A stretch of 64,000 nt of DNA from Gnetum montanum. Lineage: Eukaryota > Streptophyta > Gnetopsida > Gnetales > Gnetaceae. The position numbers and the translations under genes are program-made. The stretch spans positions 512,335-576,334 of the forward strand of contig MNCI01035712.1 of NCBI GenBank assembly GCA_015680685.1, given 5' to 3'. A model generated the notes under the pieces. It made no database searches. It saw nothing but the letters and a program-made list of their open reading frames with translations, and was not told where the DNA came from. This document shows, piece after piece, positions 46,750 through 58,883 of the stretch; position 1 is the stretch's first letter, and each line of letters begins with the position of its first letter.

Positions 46750-46870
46750 TATTTGCGTCACCAATGTTGCTAATTTAAGGCTGTGGTAGGCCATGGTACC
46801 AGTTTAAGGCCTTGGTAGGACATGTTGCCAATTTAAGATCATAGCAGACCATTGAATGCAAGCTAGCTTA
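46750..46870 (-). repeat. TAGTTTAAGGCC-type repeats downstream of G integrase
   Basis: Three degenerate units, CCAGTTTAAGGCCTTGGTAG and CCAATTTAAGATCATAGCAG among them, each followed by a GCCATG- or GACATG-like word. The same unit occurs at 50575-50670 and 60100-60480. Confidence 0.7.
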
Positions 46871-46984
46871 TTGATGATTTGTTGGCTACATGTAGTATGG
46901 CTTCAAATAGGAATGATTGACTGAATTGGCTAGCTCATTCCCATCCATGTCAACTATTCTGAATGCTTCATTCTTGTAGGTCTA

Positions 46985-48280
46985 TTGATAAGAAAGGACC
47001 CTTCCCAATTGGCTGAGAATTTGTCTACATGCTCATGCATGGCCTTGAGGACTAGGTCCTTCTCCTTCATCTTTCTCATGATTAGGTTATGGTGATGTTA
47101 TCTCTTCTACCTCTCTTAATAGTGCTTGATGTGAGTGAGTGCTTGAATACACCACTCCTTCATTGAATCCAGTGTTGCTATCTGCAACTCCTTGCTCTGC
47201 TTGTCATTGATGAAGTTAGTCAAGGCTACTTGGAGTGATGGTACCTACAATTCAAGAGGTAAAATAGCTTCAGGACTATAAACAAGGCTATAAGGATTCA
47301 TGTTGGTTGTTGTTCAATAGTTTATTCTGTATGCCCATAGTGCATGAACAAGCTGCTCATGCCACTTTTACTTGCTATTATTGAGCATCTTCTTGAGCAA
47401 GCTGATGATGGAATTATTGCTTACTTCTAGTTGTCCATTGACTTGAGGGTAGTAAGGCGATGAGAAAGGATGCTTAATGCCTAGGTTGTGATAGAAATCA
47501 TTGGTTTCTTGGCTACTAAATTAAGGTCCATTGTCCATAACTATGATCATGGGTATGCCAAAACAAGCTACAATGTTGTCTAGGATAAATTTGCAAACTT
47601 TTTCAAACATGGTCTTCCTTAGAGGAATAGCCTCAAACCACTATGTAAAGTATTTGGTCACAGTAATGATGAAGCTATGCCCTATGGTAGAATTAGGAAT
47701 TATAGGTCCAATGATATCCAATCCCCATCATTGAAATGGCCATGTTATCTGGGTCATATGTAACTTAGTTAGTGATACATGCATTAGGTTGCTATATTAT
47801 TGGCATGTGTCACATTACTTAACCTTTTGCATGTAGTCATTTTTCATATAGGGCTAATAGTAACCTAACCATCTAATCTTAGTGGCCATGGCTCTAGGTC
47901 CCATATGTCCATCACAAACTCCTTTGTGAACCTCCTCTAGGACTGTTCTAGCCTCAGTTTTACCCAAGAACTTTAGGAGTATGCCATAATAGGATTGTTA
48001 ACATAATGTATTATCACCTACAATGACATACTACTTCAATTTCTTGTGTATGACCTCCTTCTAAGAAGTAGTCAGGCCTTATGAGGATTTATCATGCATA
48101 AGGTAAAATTTGATATCATCATACCACTCCTTAGGAGGAGTAGTATGAATGATGGCCACAAAGGTATACTTAGTGTTCTATGTGATGGAAGTATAGTGCA
48201 TAGTTAAGGTGGGCAACTTGCTAAACACATCTAATGTCACACTAAGGACTAGCATTGCAATTTCATTAACTATGGCATTT
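46985..48280 (-). pseudogene. Integrase of element G (Tat/Ogre-like, decayed)
   Basis: Minus strand. The zinc region near 47810-47945 reads EVHKGVCDGHMGPRAM, then CDTCQ. The catalytic blocks are WWGLDIIGPI (47701-47733), IIVMDNGP (47524-47550) and NGQLEVSNN (47412-47443), so all three acidic residues remain. The C-terminus reads KEKDLVLKAMHEHVDKFSAN near 47000-47060, the usual GDLVL...GKF domain. Scattered stops, mostly at Gln or Trp, inactivate it. The layout matches H (60490-61945). Confidence 0.78.
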
Positions 48281-48299
48281 TCATTTCAAGGTATGTGTT

Positions 48300-49400
48300 G
48301 GATATCAACATCTATGAATTTTTGTAATAATTACTTACCTAGGTCACAATAAGGTTGTAAATGCTTAGCGTTGCATGTATACACTTCAGTTACTTGGTTA
48401 ACTACAAGTTGTGAATCACCTTTGATGGCTAAGCATCTAATTCCTAGGTCATAAGCTACCATCATCTCTTTGATCAAACCTTAATATTCTACTATGTTGT
48501 TGGTACATGGAAATCCAAAATGATAGGAAAAGAGTTGGATTTCATCATATGGGAATTTTACAATGGCAACAACGCTAGCCCCATGGGCAATTCAAGCTCC
48601 ATCAAAGTTCATAAGTGCCTCATAACCCTTAGGCACTTGGCTAACTATGTTAATGTATTCATTAGGGAATTCAAGGTCTATGGTTGATTGGTCACCAACA
48701 AGTGAAAATGTGAGTTGTATTGCTATAACTTGACATTTTTTTGAGGATTGAGACATGTAATGAAGGTTGAATTTTACATTTATGGCTTTTCATAGGGCTA
48801 TGCAGCTACTTTTGTAGATGTTGGTCATTATGGCTTTGAGTATGTTATCCTTGCAAATGATGTTGACTTGGCTTTTGAAGAGGTAGTGCCTCCATTTCTT
48901 CAAGAAAAAGACTAGTGCTAGACAATACTTCTCCACTTCAATGTATCATGTCTCATGGGCTACTAATGCATGGCTAAGGAAGTATACAAGAATTTCTTCT
49001 CTATCATCACATTTCTAACAGAGTAGAGAGGCAATGGATGTATCATAGATGGAAAAATAAATGTAAACTAGTTTACCCTCTTACAAAGGATAGACTATTG
49101 ATAGTTGTGTCACCTCTTGCTTAAGGTTTTCCAAGGCCTCTTAGCATTGAGCTGTTCACTCATAGTGAACTCATTTCTTAAGCAAGTGTTGCATGAGTTG
49201 TAACTTATCTGTAAGCCTAGCAATAAACCTACAAATAAACTATAATCTACCTTGTGATCCCCAAAGCTCCTTAAGGTTGGTAGGTGCTACCAATTTGGTA
49301 GGTGCTATCAATATCTACATGTATCCCAACTTTAGAGACTACAAAGCCAAGCATCTTGCCAGTCTTGATAATGAAGACATACTTCTTAGGATTGAGCCTA
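48300..49400 (-). pseudogene. RNase H plus second archaeal-type RNase H of element G
   Basis: The minus strand first shows the end of the ordinary RNase H (NIICKDNILKAIMTN near 48850, then FNLHYMSQSSKKCQVIA). A second, archaeal-type RNase H follows, with EALMNFDGA near 48600, FPCTNNIVEY near 48500 and IKGDSQLVVNQVT near 48420, holding the Asp, Glu and Asp expected of that fold. A dual RNase H is a hallmark of the Tat/Ogre branch. Stops are present. Confidence 0.75.
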
Positions 49401-50340
49401 AGCTTGTATTTGAGACATTATTTAAACACAAGATCTAGGTCATTAGCTATCTTAGAATTCATGGCTATGTCATCTACATAATCATTAAGCAAACCTAACA
49501 TGTAATCACTAAAGACATAGGTCATGGCTCTCTGGTATGTCGCTCCAACATTCTTAAGGCTGAAGGGCATCATGGTATAATAAAACGTACCCCATGGGAT
49601 CATAAAATTCATGCTAAGTTGGTGCTCTAGGTTGATCCTAATTTGGTTATATCCTAAGAATCTATCCATAAAGGACAACAAGGCATGTCCGGCTGTAGTA
49701 TCGATAAGTTGATCAATACTAGACAAAGGGAAGTTATCCTTAATAGTTACTTTAATTAGGTCTCAAAAATCAATGCAAATACAAATACATCCATTTTTCT
49801 TAGGGACTACCACTATGTTGGATACCCATTCTGCATAATCGATAGCCCTACTAAAACCTACTTGGTAGAGCTTTGAGATTTCATTGTGAACTACCAAGGC
49901 CAAATCAAGTCTAATCTTGTGCACCTTTTGCTTAACTAGTCTAATTATAGGGTCTGATATGACGTTGTGCTAGAATAGACATGGGTCTAGGCCTAGCATA
50001 TCTTCATATGACTAGCTAAATGTCTTAATTTTTTTTTGTAAGAATTTAGTGATATCTTGAGCATGTTGATACTTTAGTGAGAAACTTAGTTTAAGGGTTT
50101 TATCCTCACCATTGTGTGTTATGACAAGAACCTCGACTAAAGGGCCTTCAGTTATGTCTCCTGTTTCTAAGTCAAGGGTTTTGACTAGGTCTTCAAGCCA
50201 TTTTAGAGGTTTCTCTATTGAGGCTATGTGGTCTACAAGACTCTCAAGCTCAAGATCTAGGTAATGAAGGTCGATACAACATTTAATATCACTGTGAGGT
50301 CCATGTAGACACAAAGGAAAACTAATTTGCTCCTAGGTTC
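49400..50340 (-). pseudogene. Reverse transcriptase of element G
   Basis: Minus strand. WSYEDMLGLDP near 49985-50015 leads into the RT. VSNIVVVPKKNG follows near 49800-49830. An open stretch (49418-49726) reads IDTTAGHALLSFMDRFLGYN, MIPWGTFYYTMMPFSLKNVG and the catalytic YVDDIAM (DD at about 49469-49474, intact). The upstream stretch 50012-50314 is open for 100 codons. Gag and protease are not found to the right, so G seems 5'-truncated near 50340. Confidence 0.82.
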
Positions 50341-50574
50341 TCATACTTTGATCCTGCATATCAACAAAATGCATATTAAGTGGAACCTAGGTAAAAGTAA
50401 ATAAATAATGTTAAAATGCCATAAAACACATGAAAATCTAATGCAATCAAGGCCATCCAAGGTCATCAATGAGATAAGGGTAATTCAAAAAGGTGCAATA
50501 AAGGTGAACAAAAATCACATAAATGTCAAGGGGAAGTATAAGAAGTAAGGCTACAAATGATCAATGAAGGCCAT

Positions 50575-50670
50575 AATTTCACCAATTTAACGCCTTAGTG
50601 GGCCATGATGCTAGTTTATAGTCTTGGTGGACTATGATGCTAGTTTAAGGCCCTAGTAGGGCATGGTCAT
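50575..50670 (-). repeat. TAGTTTAAGGCC-type repeats right of G
   Basis: Three units, CCAATTTAACGCCTTAGTGG, CTAGTTTATAGTCTTGGTGG and CTAGTTTAAGGCCCTAGTAG, each followed by a GCCATG-, CTATG- or GCATG-like word. This matches the repeats downstream of the G and H integrases, so it probably marks the 3' region of another Tat-like copy joined here. Confidence 0.72.
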
Positions 50671-51040
50671 ATGGTGTCAAATAGTGGTCAGAAAAGGTCA
50701 AATGCCACCATTTGATACCATTTAAAGGTCAAAAAAAGACAAATAGAGTCGAAATAGGGTAAACAAAGAATATTTAATGTTGTATAGAGGTCATAGAAGG
50801 TCAACAAGGTCATCAAGGCAACATAAGTCCAAAGACAAGTCAAAACATTACGTAATAAGACAAAAATCAAGCAACATATATGATAAAATTTGGTTAATAT
50901 AGGTCACAAATGGTTAATTTTTACTATTTTTAGGTCTTAGCAATCCATGTTTTAAGGATACAAGGCTGTTAGGTGAGTTCAGGCATTAATCAGGGTTGTT
51001 TTGAGGCTCTTTAGACCTAAAAATCTAGTGTTTTGAGTCT

Positions 51041-54000
51041 TCCACTCTAGGCTCAGCCTGGAAACATGGGCCCTTAGTATGGAGACTAAAGAAAATATGT
51101 TTTGAGGTGCTTACAGGTCCAAAATTACGGTCTTAACACCTTCCTAAGGCAACATAGGGTTAGATCCAACAAAATTGGGCTCCCCAAGGATCTATAAGGG
51201 CAAAAAAAGTAGGTTTTGAAGTCTTTCCCCCTTATTTCCACATTGGCCAACATGGAAAAGAAAGGGGTTCAACATGGTGAACCAAAATCCAAGAAAAAAT
51301 TAGATCAAACATGGTCAAACAAGTAACTGGAGTCTAAATTTAGAACTTATGCAGCTCTTGACTTCATTCTAGGGCAATTTGAGGCCATTTTGAGGGTTTA
51401 GGATTTGAAATGTCTTCCCAATATTTTTCCACACTAGGCATAGTATCTTCAGTGTGGAAGAATAGGGAGACACTTATTTGGTGGATTCAAAGTGATTGTG
51501 GGGCACTTCAATGAGGTTTCTAGGCTCCTACAGCTGCAAACTTTGAATCTGCAAGTTTCTAATTGAATACAGACATGTTTGAAGGCTATTTAAGGGTACT
51601 TAAGGTCTTCCCCCTTGTTTCCATGCTAGGGGAGTTAATCCATCATGGAAGAATTGGGGGAATGAATTTTGAAGGTTGAAATGAAGTCAAACAAGCAAAA
51701 TCCTAAGGCTATGAGGTCCTAGGCTTCTCCAACAAAGATCTTTAGCTTCTGGGAGTGTCATCTTACCTCCAAAAGTAGAAAAGCAAATTCTCCCCTTTTT
51801 CCATGTTGGAGAAGTTACTCCAGCATGGAGGAAGCAAGAATCTTAGATCTAGGTCAATTCAAGTCACAATCAACTGTGCATATTTCCTCCTAGGTTTACC
51901 AGGGTTAAGGGCTATGGATCTATGTCAAAATTGGATAGTTTTGGGCATCACTAAGTGGTTGTTTAGCTTCCTCCATTTCTTCCATTCATGGGATGGAAAT
52001 TTCAACATGGAAAATAAGGGGGAATTGATTTTTGACCATCCAAGATCAATTTTTTGAAGTTTAAGGGCTCCAATAGCTATTGCCAGGGTTCTAGAGCATA
52101 TGAAAGGTCATTTGATGTCATTCTAAGGTGTTTACGAGTTCCAAAGAAGTCCCTCATTGGGTTTCCACATTGGGGAAGCTACCCTTAGTGTGGGGGAATC
52201 ATGCATCTTAGATCTAGGCAAATTTTAACCTCAATCAACTTTGCATATCAACCTTTGGGGCTACTGGGTCGAGGACTAGGGTTTGGTATCAAATTTTGGT
52301 AACTTTAAGTATTTCTAAGTGTTTTTTGGACTTCCCTTCTTCTTTCCATGTTGCGGATGAAGATCTCAGCATGGAAAACAACAGGGAATGGATTTTTAGC
52401 CTTTTGACATCAGTTTCTTGAAGTTTGAAGGCTCTAATGATGTCAACAAGGTCCTAGAGTGCATACAAGCTTGGTTAATGTTATTCTAAGGTATTTATAA
52501 ACTCAAATGGGTCTCCCCCTTAATTTCCATGCTATAGAATATGGAGAGGGAGAATCCTTAGCATCGAGATATCATAAAACTTAGATCTATCCCTATTTTA
52601 ACTTCAATCAACCATGCATGTCAGCCTCTAGGGTTGTTTGGGTTGCAGACTAGGGTTTGGAGTTAAAACTTGTTATTTTAAAGGTTTTTAGTGATTTTTG
52701 GAATTCCCCACTTTTTCCATGCTAGGGCTTCTATTCTCAATGTGGAAAATTTGGAGAAAAGCTTTTTTATGCTTTATGATCACTTTTGATCATGTATGTG
52801 GGCTTTTGAGGTTGTTGGCGACAATGGTCAATGCTTGGTGTTAAAATTTTGTTCTCTTGAATGTTGATGAATGGTTTTTGGGCTTTCATCCATCCCCCCC
52901 CCCCCCCCCCNACTTTTTCATGCTAGGGCTTCCATGCTTAGTGTGGCAAAATGGGAGGAAAGCTTTTTGGTCATTTTTTACCCCTTTCAATCATGCATGT
53001 ACATTTCTAAAGTCATCGGTGCCAACTATTGCTACTTGATGTTAAAGTTTGGTTGTTTCAAGGTTGTTAAGGCATTTTTTCCACTTCCCCCCCTTTCACA
53101 CACTAGGAATTCCATGCTCAGCATGGAAAAATTGGAGGAAAGCTTTTTGGTCACTTTCAAGCATGCATGCAAGCTTCTTAGGCTGTTGGCATTGACTGTT
53201 AACATCTTATGTTCAAATTTCATTGTTTTAAGGTTTTTGAGGCATTTTTTGGACTTTTTCCCCTTTTCCACATTGAGGCTTCCATGGTTAGCATAGGAAA
53301 ATGGGGGGGAAATCTTTTTGATCTTCTATCACAACTTTCGAGCATGCATGGATGTTCACAAGGTTACTAGTGTCACCTACTACCATCTAACATTGAAATT
53401 TGACTATTTAAAGGGTGATAATATATTTTTTGGGCCTCTCCCAATTTTTCCACTCTAGTGCTTCCATTCTCAACATAAAAAATTTTGGAAAAATATTTTT
53501 TAGTCATTTTTGGTCGATATGGCTATGCACGAGTGCTCATAGGGTTACTAGTGTTGGACATCAGTGCTTAGGGTCAAGATCTAGTAATTTTGGGGGGTTG
53601 TGAGGGGGTTTTAATTGTCCACCCTCTTTTCCACACTAAAGGTGGAAGGCTTAGCATGAAAGAGATCCCCTTTAGTGGAAAAAGTTAGATCTAGGACAAA
53701 TTGACAACCGATCGACCATGCATATCAACCTCCAAGGTTGCCAGTGTTGATGGTTAATGTTGGGTGTTAAGATTTTATAGTTTGGAGGCTCCTAAGTGCA
53801 TCATGCAACCTTCCCCATTTCTTCTATGCTAGGAATGGTGGCTCTAGCTTGAATGAGAGGTGGATGACATATTTATACCATTTTGGACCCATTTTGGGAA
53901 TTCTAAAAGTTCTAGACAATCACAACAAGGTCTAGGGGCCATCAGGCATCAAGAAATAGTCATCAAGTCATCAATTTAGGTCATTTTTGGCTTCCCCCCA

Positions 54001-54420
54001 TCTATCCACACTACATATGAGAGGTTTAGTGTGGAAGAAGCCTTTCCCATTGTAGAACACATCAAATACTATATCTTGACTAGTTTTGATAAGGTTTGGT
54101 GAGGTTTTGAGGCTACCGAAGATGCTTGGAGGAGTTCTAGGTCATGTGGGGCCCACTTTGGCATCAAATGTATGCTAGATGAGTGTTCTGATGTAAGAAT
54201 GAGTGTTACCCTCCTTCTTCCACGTTGGGCACTATTTCCCCATTGTGGTAATCCATGGTACCTAGCATTGCTTATGTTTTACCCAAATTTGGAAACCTAG
54301 GGTTGAAAAAGGTAAGTTTGGGTTACTAAAACTAGAAAGATATTGTAATGCTAATGAATTTGTAGAAGAATGGACATGATTCCATGCTAGGAATAGTATT
54401 CCCAATGTGGAAGTATTAAA
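51041..54420 (+). repeat. Tandem array of about 19 monomers, mean period 186 bp, each with an inverted repeat
   Basis: The word TCCAYRCTAGG or a close variant recurs at 51041, 51237, 51428, 51620, 51800, 51981, 52164, 52345, 52526, 52716, 52918, 53096, 53267, 53449, 53630, 53823, 54005, 54219 and 54381, an average spacing of 185.6 bp. In most units AGYRTGGAA follows after a 14-18-base gap, forming an inverted repeat (for example CCACACT...AGTGTGG near 51429 and 54006). Other parts of the monomer also recur, such as CATGCATG and a TTTTGG-rich stretch. Monomers are strongly diverged. No gene is present. It could be the expanded hypervariable 3' region of a Tat/Ogre-like element. Confidence 0.85.
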
Positions 54421-56005
54421 TCAAGGATGCCATAATGTTTGAAATGTCAAAATTGGCAAACAATCTCAATGTTGATGCAAATTTTCGCCAAAAGGAAAGT
54501 TGTAAGCTGGGGCCCACAATTCAAAATTTTAAAAATTTGAAAAGTGAAGTTGTTCACCCCCACCCCCACNAGTGCACTTGTAGTCATGGTGCACTATATT
54601 AGCAGTTGGAGTTTCATCTAGGTTTTAGATGGGTTTTATAAGTCAAATTTTGCAAATTGATCATAATTTTTTTCTTTCAAAAACAGCGCATTGGAGGAGA
54701 GCTCTAACAAAGATTCTTGTGAGAGCCACAACCAGTCTTCAACGTGGAAACCTCCCATCTCCCTTGCAGCTAGCTTAGAAGTCTCATCTTCTCCTAATTT
54801 CTCTCTTTCTTAACGTTGAGACTACTATGGAACCAAAATAGAGAGGAGGAAAGAGAAACAACACAATCCAAATGATGGATGAGTGCTCCAAGTATTTATT
54901 AGAGGTTCCTAGGCCTATCTCTATTCAGGCCCCATCTGTGAGTGCTCCACGGTGGGCAATTCTACCTATTTTTGCCTTTGATTTTTATGATTTAGTTTTT
55001 TGCTTTTTATATGTTAAGGCTATTTTTTAGATCTACTCTAGTAACGGGATTAAAATGGAATTTCAAAAAAATTCCATCTCCTATTTTGGATGCTCCCATG
55101 TAGATCTATAGTTATTTTATCGCTTTAGCTTTGGCAAATTTGATTTTGAAAATAAGGCTTGCAATTGTGTGCTTTTTCCTCAAAATCTTGGGATATGGAC
55201 ATTTTTTTCAAATCTAGACCTTAGGAATTGTTAAAATTAAATTTTTAAAAAAATCATACCCCATTATTTTGATTTGAATTTAAATGGTTTTAATGGTTTA
55301 GGCTATTTCGACAATTTAAATGGCTATATGAAATTTAGGCTTTGGGATTTTTGAAGCTTTGCTAAGAAAAAGGAAGGAGGTTGTGTATTTTTTCTTGATG
55401 AAACGGCTACATATTTGTGAAATTAAATGTTATTAGTCTGTAGCCCTTTGTTTAATTTTTCCAATGGTTGTTATCTCATTTAATTTTCCTTTGAAATGAG
55501 GAAGTTACGGCTATTTTCGTAACATTGTGCAGTTAGGTTGTTTGTGCCGCTTTTGTAATTTCATGTAGATTTATGAAATTTTTATAAGTTGAAAACAAAG
55601 TTTTTGACTATTTTCAAGTCATGGCTGCATAGGATTTGGTTACAGCTTTCCAACAGAGGTGGAATAACTTCGATTGGACTTCAAATGAATTTTTTATCAA
55701 TTTTTTGCTAAGGTTGTCTGAATCAAGGCAAAACTCAAAATAGTAGTGGTTAATATGCTTAATTTTTCTTATTCTAGAAGAGTAAAAAAAATTTCTATTT
55801 TAAATAAGTTTTTGTTATGGCTTCATGGCTTTTTCTAAGTTTATCATGCTTTTTATAAATTTTTGCATATTTTAGATATTTTTTCCAAATTTATGCATGC
55901 TTTGCATAATTTTAAATGCTTTTTCCTAAATTTATGCATGATTTAGAGTAAGATATAGTTTTGGTTATAAAGGCTATCAAATATGGTAATAATTCTTGTA
56001 TGGAA

Positions 56006-56247
56006 TTTCTCAAGCTAATTTAGATAAACATCTAAGAGCTTTTTACAAAGGCTAATTTCACCTCTGACTTAGAAAGTTTTTGTCTAAATTTATTGAGAAA
56101 TTCCAATTGGTCATGATGTAAGGATATGCAAGGTTGTAATAATGTTTGCTTATAAAGTCACTTAGACTAATTTAGATAAAGAAATTAGAGCTTTTTACAA
56201 AGGCTAATTTCACCTTTGACTAGATGTTTTGTCTAAATTTGCTAAGT
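56006..56247 (+). repeat. Direct duplication, period about 151 bp, in the presumed intron
   Basis: AGAGCTTTTTACAAAGGCTA and its flanks occur twice (56006-56098 and 56157-56247), with small differences. Confidence 0.8.
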
Positions 56248-56870
56248 CATAATGTTTTTGCTTTGTTTTATGTAGGGTCTTCTTGAGGCTTATTCTCATT
56301 ATAGTGGAGTTCGTTGGCATTTTGTGCTACATTGGTCATCCCAAGACCAATACTCCACCATACAACATGCCTCTTGGGAAGCTCTTACTGTGGTTTCAGC
56401 CTAGGGCAAGAGACTTCCTTGCTTACCTCCTTAGGAACTTCAATGTGATGTTGTGATCATACTTGTTTGCAGACGTAACCAGGGTTGTTATGGAGACCCT
56501 GTTGCCTCAAGCATTTGGACTAATTACTAGATATATTATTGATAAATCAATTTTTAAGATTGTATGGGGACCCGTAGTTGCCATAAGTTCATGCTACCTT
56601 TCAAAGATCTAGATGATGCCAAAGTATAATTAGTATAATACTAAAAATACCTTGATGGTGACACATAGAGCCCACACATTATTCCACAACCCACCTAGCA
56701 CCATGTATCATCTACAAGGATAAACATAGTTATTGTAACATTTTTATCATTTCAACTTGACTACCTTATCTAACTTCATTAATTTAACTTCTTGTAGGTA
56801 TAAGGTTAATGATCAAGGCTTGATTATTAATGAAAAAATTCTAGTAGTGACTCAACATGGTATATAAGAG

Positions 56871-56996
56871 TCCCTAAATCAGAGTTTCTATGTATCAAGA
56901 GTTAAGAGGGGACTTTGATGAATTCACAAAGAATCCCTAAATTAGAGTTTTTGTGTATCAAGAGTTAAGAGGGGGCTTTGACGAATATATCACGAA
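56871..56996 (+). repeat. 63-bp tandem duplication in third exon
   Basis: TCCCTAAATYAGAGTTTYTR starts at 56871 and again at 56934, exactly 63 bp apart, so the frame is kept. The copies differ at several positions, so it is a real, old duplication. Confidence 0.88.
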
Positions 56997-57240
56997 GTTT
57001 GACATGGTATACAAGAAGTTCAAGGATGATAAGACAATGCACAAATGGTGGGTAGATGCCAATAGCATGGATCAGACCCTTGTAACTAGAACCTCCATAT
57101 CACAGAAGAAAATTAAAGGTGAACACATGGCTTCTAGTGTTAAGTATTTTATTGCTTTCTTGGTTGTTGAAATTGCTCATATAGATGCTAACCTTTGGTT
57201 ATTACTTTTTAGGACCTTCCATGTTAGCTAATGTTACAAT

Positions 57241-58282
57241 ACCACTTCCACATTCACATCATGAGAAAACCCTCATCCTAAAGTTTGGTGATGTGGCATC
57301 AATGTAGGAGTGGCTAAAGGAGAAGTCACTTGGATATGTTCAAGAAAAAATCTAGGGTGCTGTAACAATGGAAAACGTCGGTCGCTGGAAATACCGAGCG
57401 AAGTTCTGTGTACACAGTTCCAACCCTAGATCTGTGTGAGGGCCATGCTGGAGAAAACAAATCTGAGGTGCCCTGAACGGTCTTATCGATTAGTCAGGGA
57501 CTTGCTTAATGAGTAAACTTTGTAATAACCAGATTACAAGATGACGATTTCGATGAGGAGATATGATATCGGAAGTCTCGAAAGCAATGAGAACAATATA
57601 AACGATTCAAAGCAATTGCAAAATCTATGTAGATAGGATGCAATAAATTAGATTTAGAGAATGTGCAATCCTGAGATCTGGGATTTAGCTTATAAACAAA
57701 ATATGTTGGATACAATGATTATTGGCAGACTTCAGTTTAGACAAAGCACATGCCAAGAATAGGAAAGCTATTCAAAGATGAAACAAGCAAAGGTTGATCT
57801 ACCTTGTTCTAGCCAATCTAGGCACAAGGGAGTCAGACCCAAAGCAGAATGTCTGCTAACTAGTAATTTCTGATCAAAAGCTCTTGTTGGTCACCTTCAA
57901 TGTTCTCACAGCTACTGATCCTCTCTCATTCTCTTGTCAATCTTCGCCAAAAGTTGTCAACAATCGCCAATGAAAGAAAATTTCTCACGAAGAAAATTTG
58001 CCAACCGAGAGAAATTTTTGTCAACCCATTGATGGTTGTCAACTAGAGTATTTATACGGTTAGCGATAGGAGAAAAACATGATTTAGATGACACACATCC
58101 TGAACCTAAAAAATGCCATTGAATTGATGTGTTTGTGTTTGAAGCTTGTGGCACTATGCTACTTTACACTCTGAAGTGTAATGTGTCGTAATCTACCTTT
58201 GCTGGAGCTTTGGCAACAAATTGTTCTATGGTTACACTATAATACGCTGGAGAGCATATTGTAACATAAGAACCACTAATGC
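57241..58282. other. No recognised gene
   Basis: A mixed stretch between the phosphatase-like fragment and the tandem duplication. The part around 57370-57480 is GC-richer. Palindromic ACACT...AGTGTAAT words already occur near 58165-58185 and 58235-58265. No protein family is seen. Confidence 0.45.
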
Positions 58283-58872
58283 CTGAATTTTGTTATCTCC
58301 ATGATTGCAACTAAATCAATCATCTACTTGCTTTATGCTCCATTATGCTATATTACGCTACATAGCGTAACTCAGTGTTACATAGCGAACCTGCAAAAAA
58401 TTGAAGTGTTGTTGCTGTGCTTCCCTTGTTTCTGTTTAGTCTTTCTGGGTTTTATTATACTACACTATGTAATGTAGCGTAATAGGCCCTTAGCCAAAAA
58501 AAGAAAACTTGCTAATATTTGCGGCATGTTGCAGATCCTTGCATGAGCCTTGAGATTTTGCTAAACCATTGAGGTCTCGAATTTTGCTATCTCCGTTGTT
58601 GTGACTAGATGGACTGTCTTCTTACATTACACTATGTTACGCTACATTACATTGTGTTGCGTAATGCGGCATAATATGCTAAAAGTTAAGATTTTCAAAA
58701 CATAGCTAACTTGCAAAGTTGAAGGCTTGCCATTGCACATCCCTTGTTTTGTTCTATCCTCTTCCACTACATGGTGTAGTGTAACAGGCACTTAGCCGAA
58801 AAGGGAACTTGCTGACTTGTGACTTGTTGTAAATCCTTGCCTGAGTCACAAGATTGCTAAACCATTGAGGCC
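58283..58872 (+). repeat. Tandem duplication (2 x about 295 bp) rich in palindromes
   Basis: Both copies (58283-58573 and 58574-58872) start near GAATTTTGYTATCTCC and end near GCTAAACCATTGAGG. Each contains palindromic words such as TTACGCTACATAGCGTAA and ACTACACTATGTAATGTAG. Confidence 0.82.
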
Positions 58873-58883
58873 TCAAAATTTCA

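Larger units (their letters stand above)
54827..57240 (+). pseudogene. Broken intron-containing gene fragment, FCP1/NIF phosphatase-like (tentative)
   Basis: A plausible first exon starts at ATG 54827 and ends at 54937 before GTGAGT. A long AT-rich intron ends in TTTTATGTAG at 56275. The second exon reads RLILIIVEFVGILCYIG, then WFQPRARDFLAYLLRNFNV and DVTRVVMETLLP. This resembles the plant FCP1/NLI-interacting HAD phosphatase pattern (a degenerate DxxGxL, then a RPxxxxFLxxLLxxFxVxxWS block). A third exon after CTTGTAG at 56797 continues to about 57231 and carries a 63-bp tandem duplication. The predicted exon 1-2 join is out of phase by one base with the matching frame, and stops occur in exons 1 and 2, so it is not functional as read. 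The catalytic Asp is not visible. The family call is an inference. Confidence 0.4.

Noticed and set aside
52895-52911. Poly-C tract next to N as a structural element
   Set aside because: A homopolymer beside an undetermined base is most likely a sequencing or assembly artefact, as is the C-rich run with N near 54570.
51041-54420. CRISPR-like regular repeats
   Set aside because: Repeats are diverged, the period is about 186 bp, the spacers are themselves homologous, and the context is eukaryotic retrotransposon sequence.
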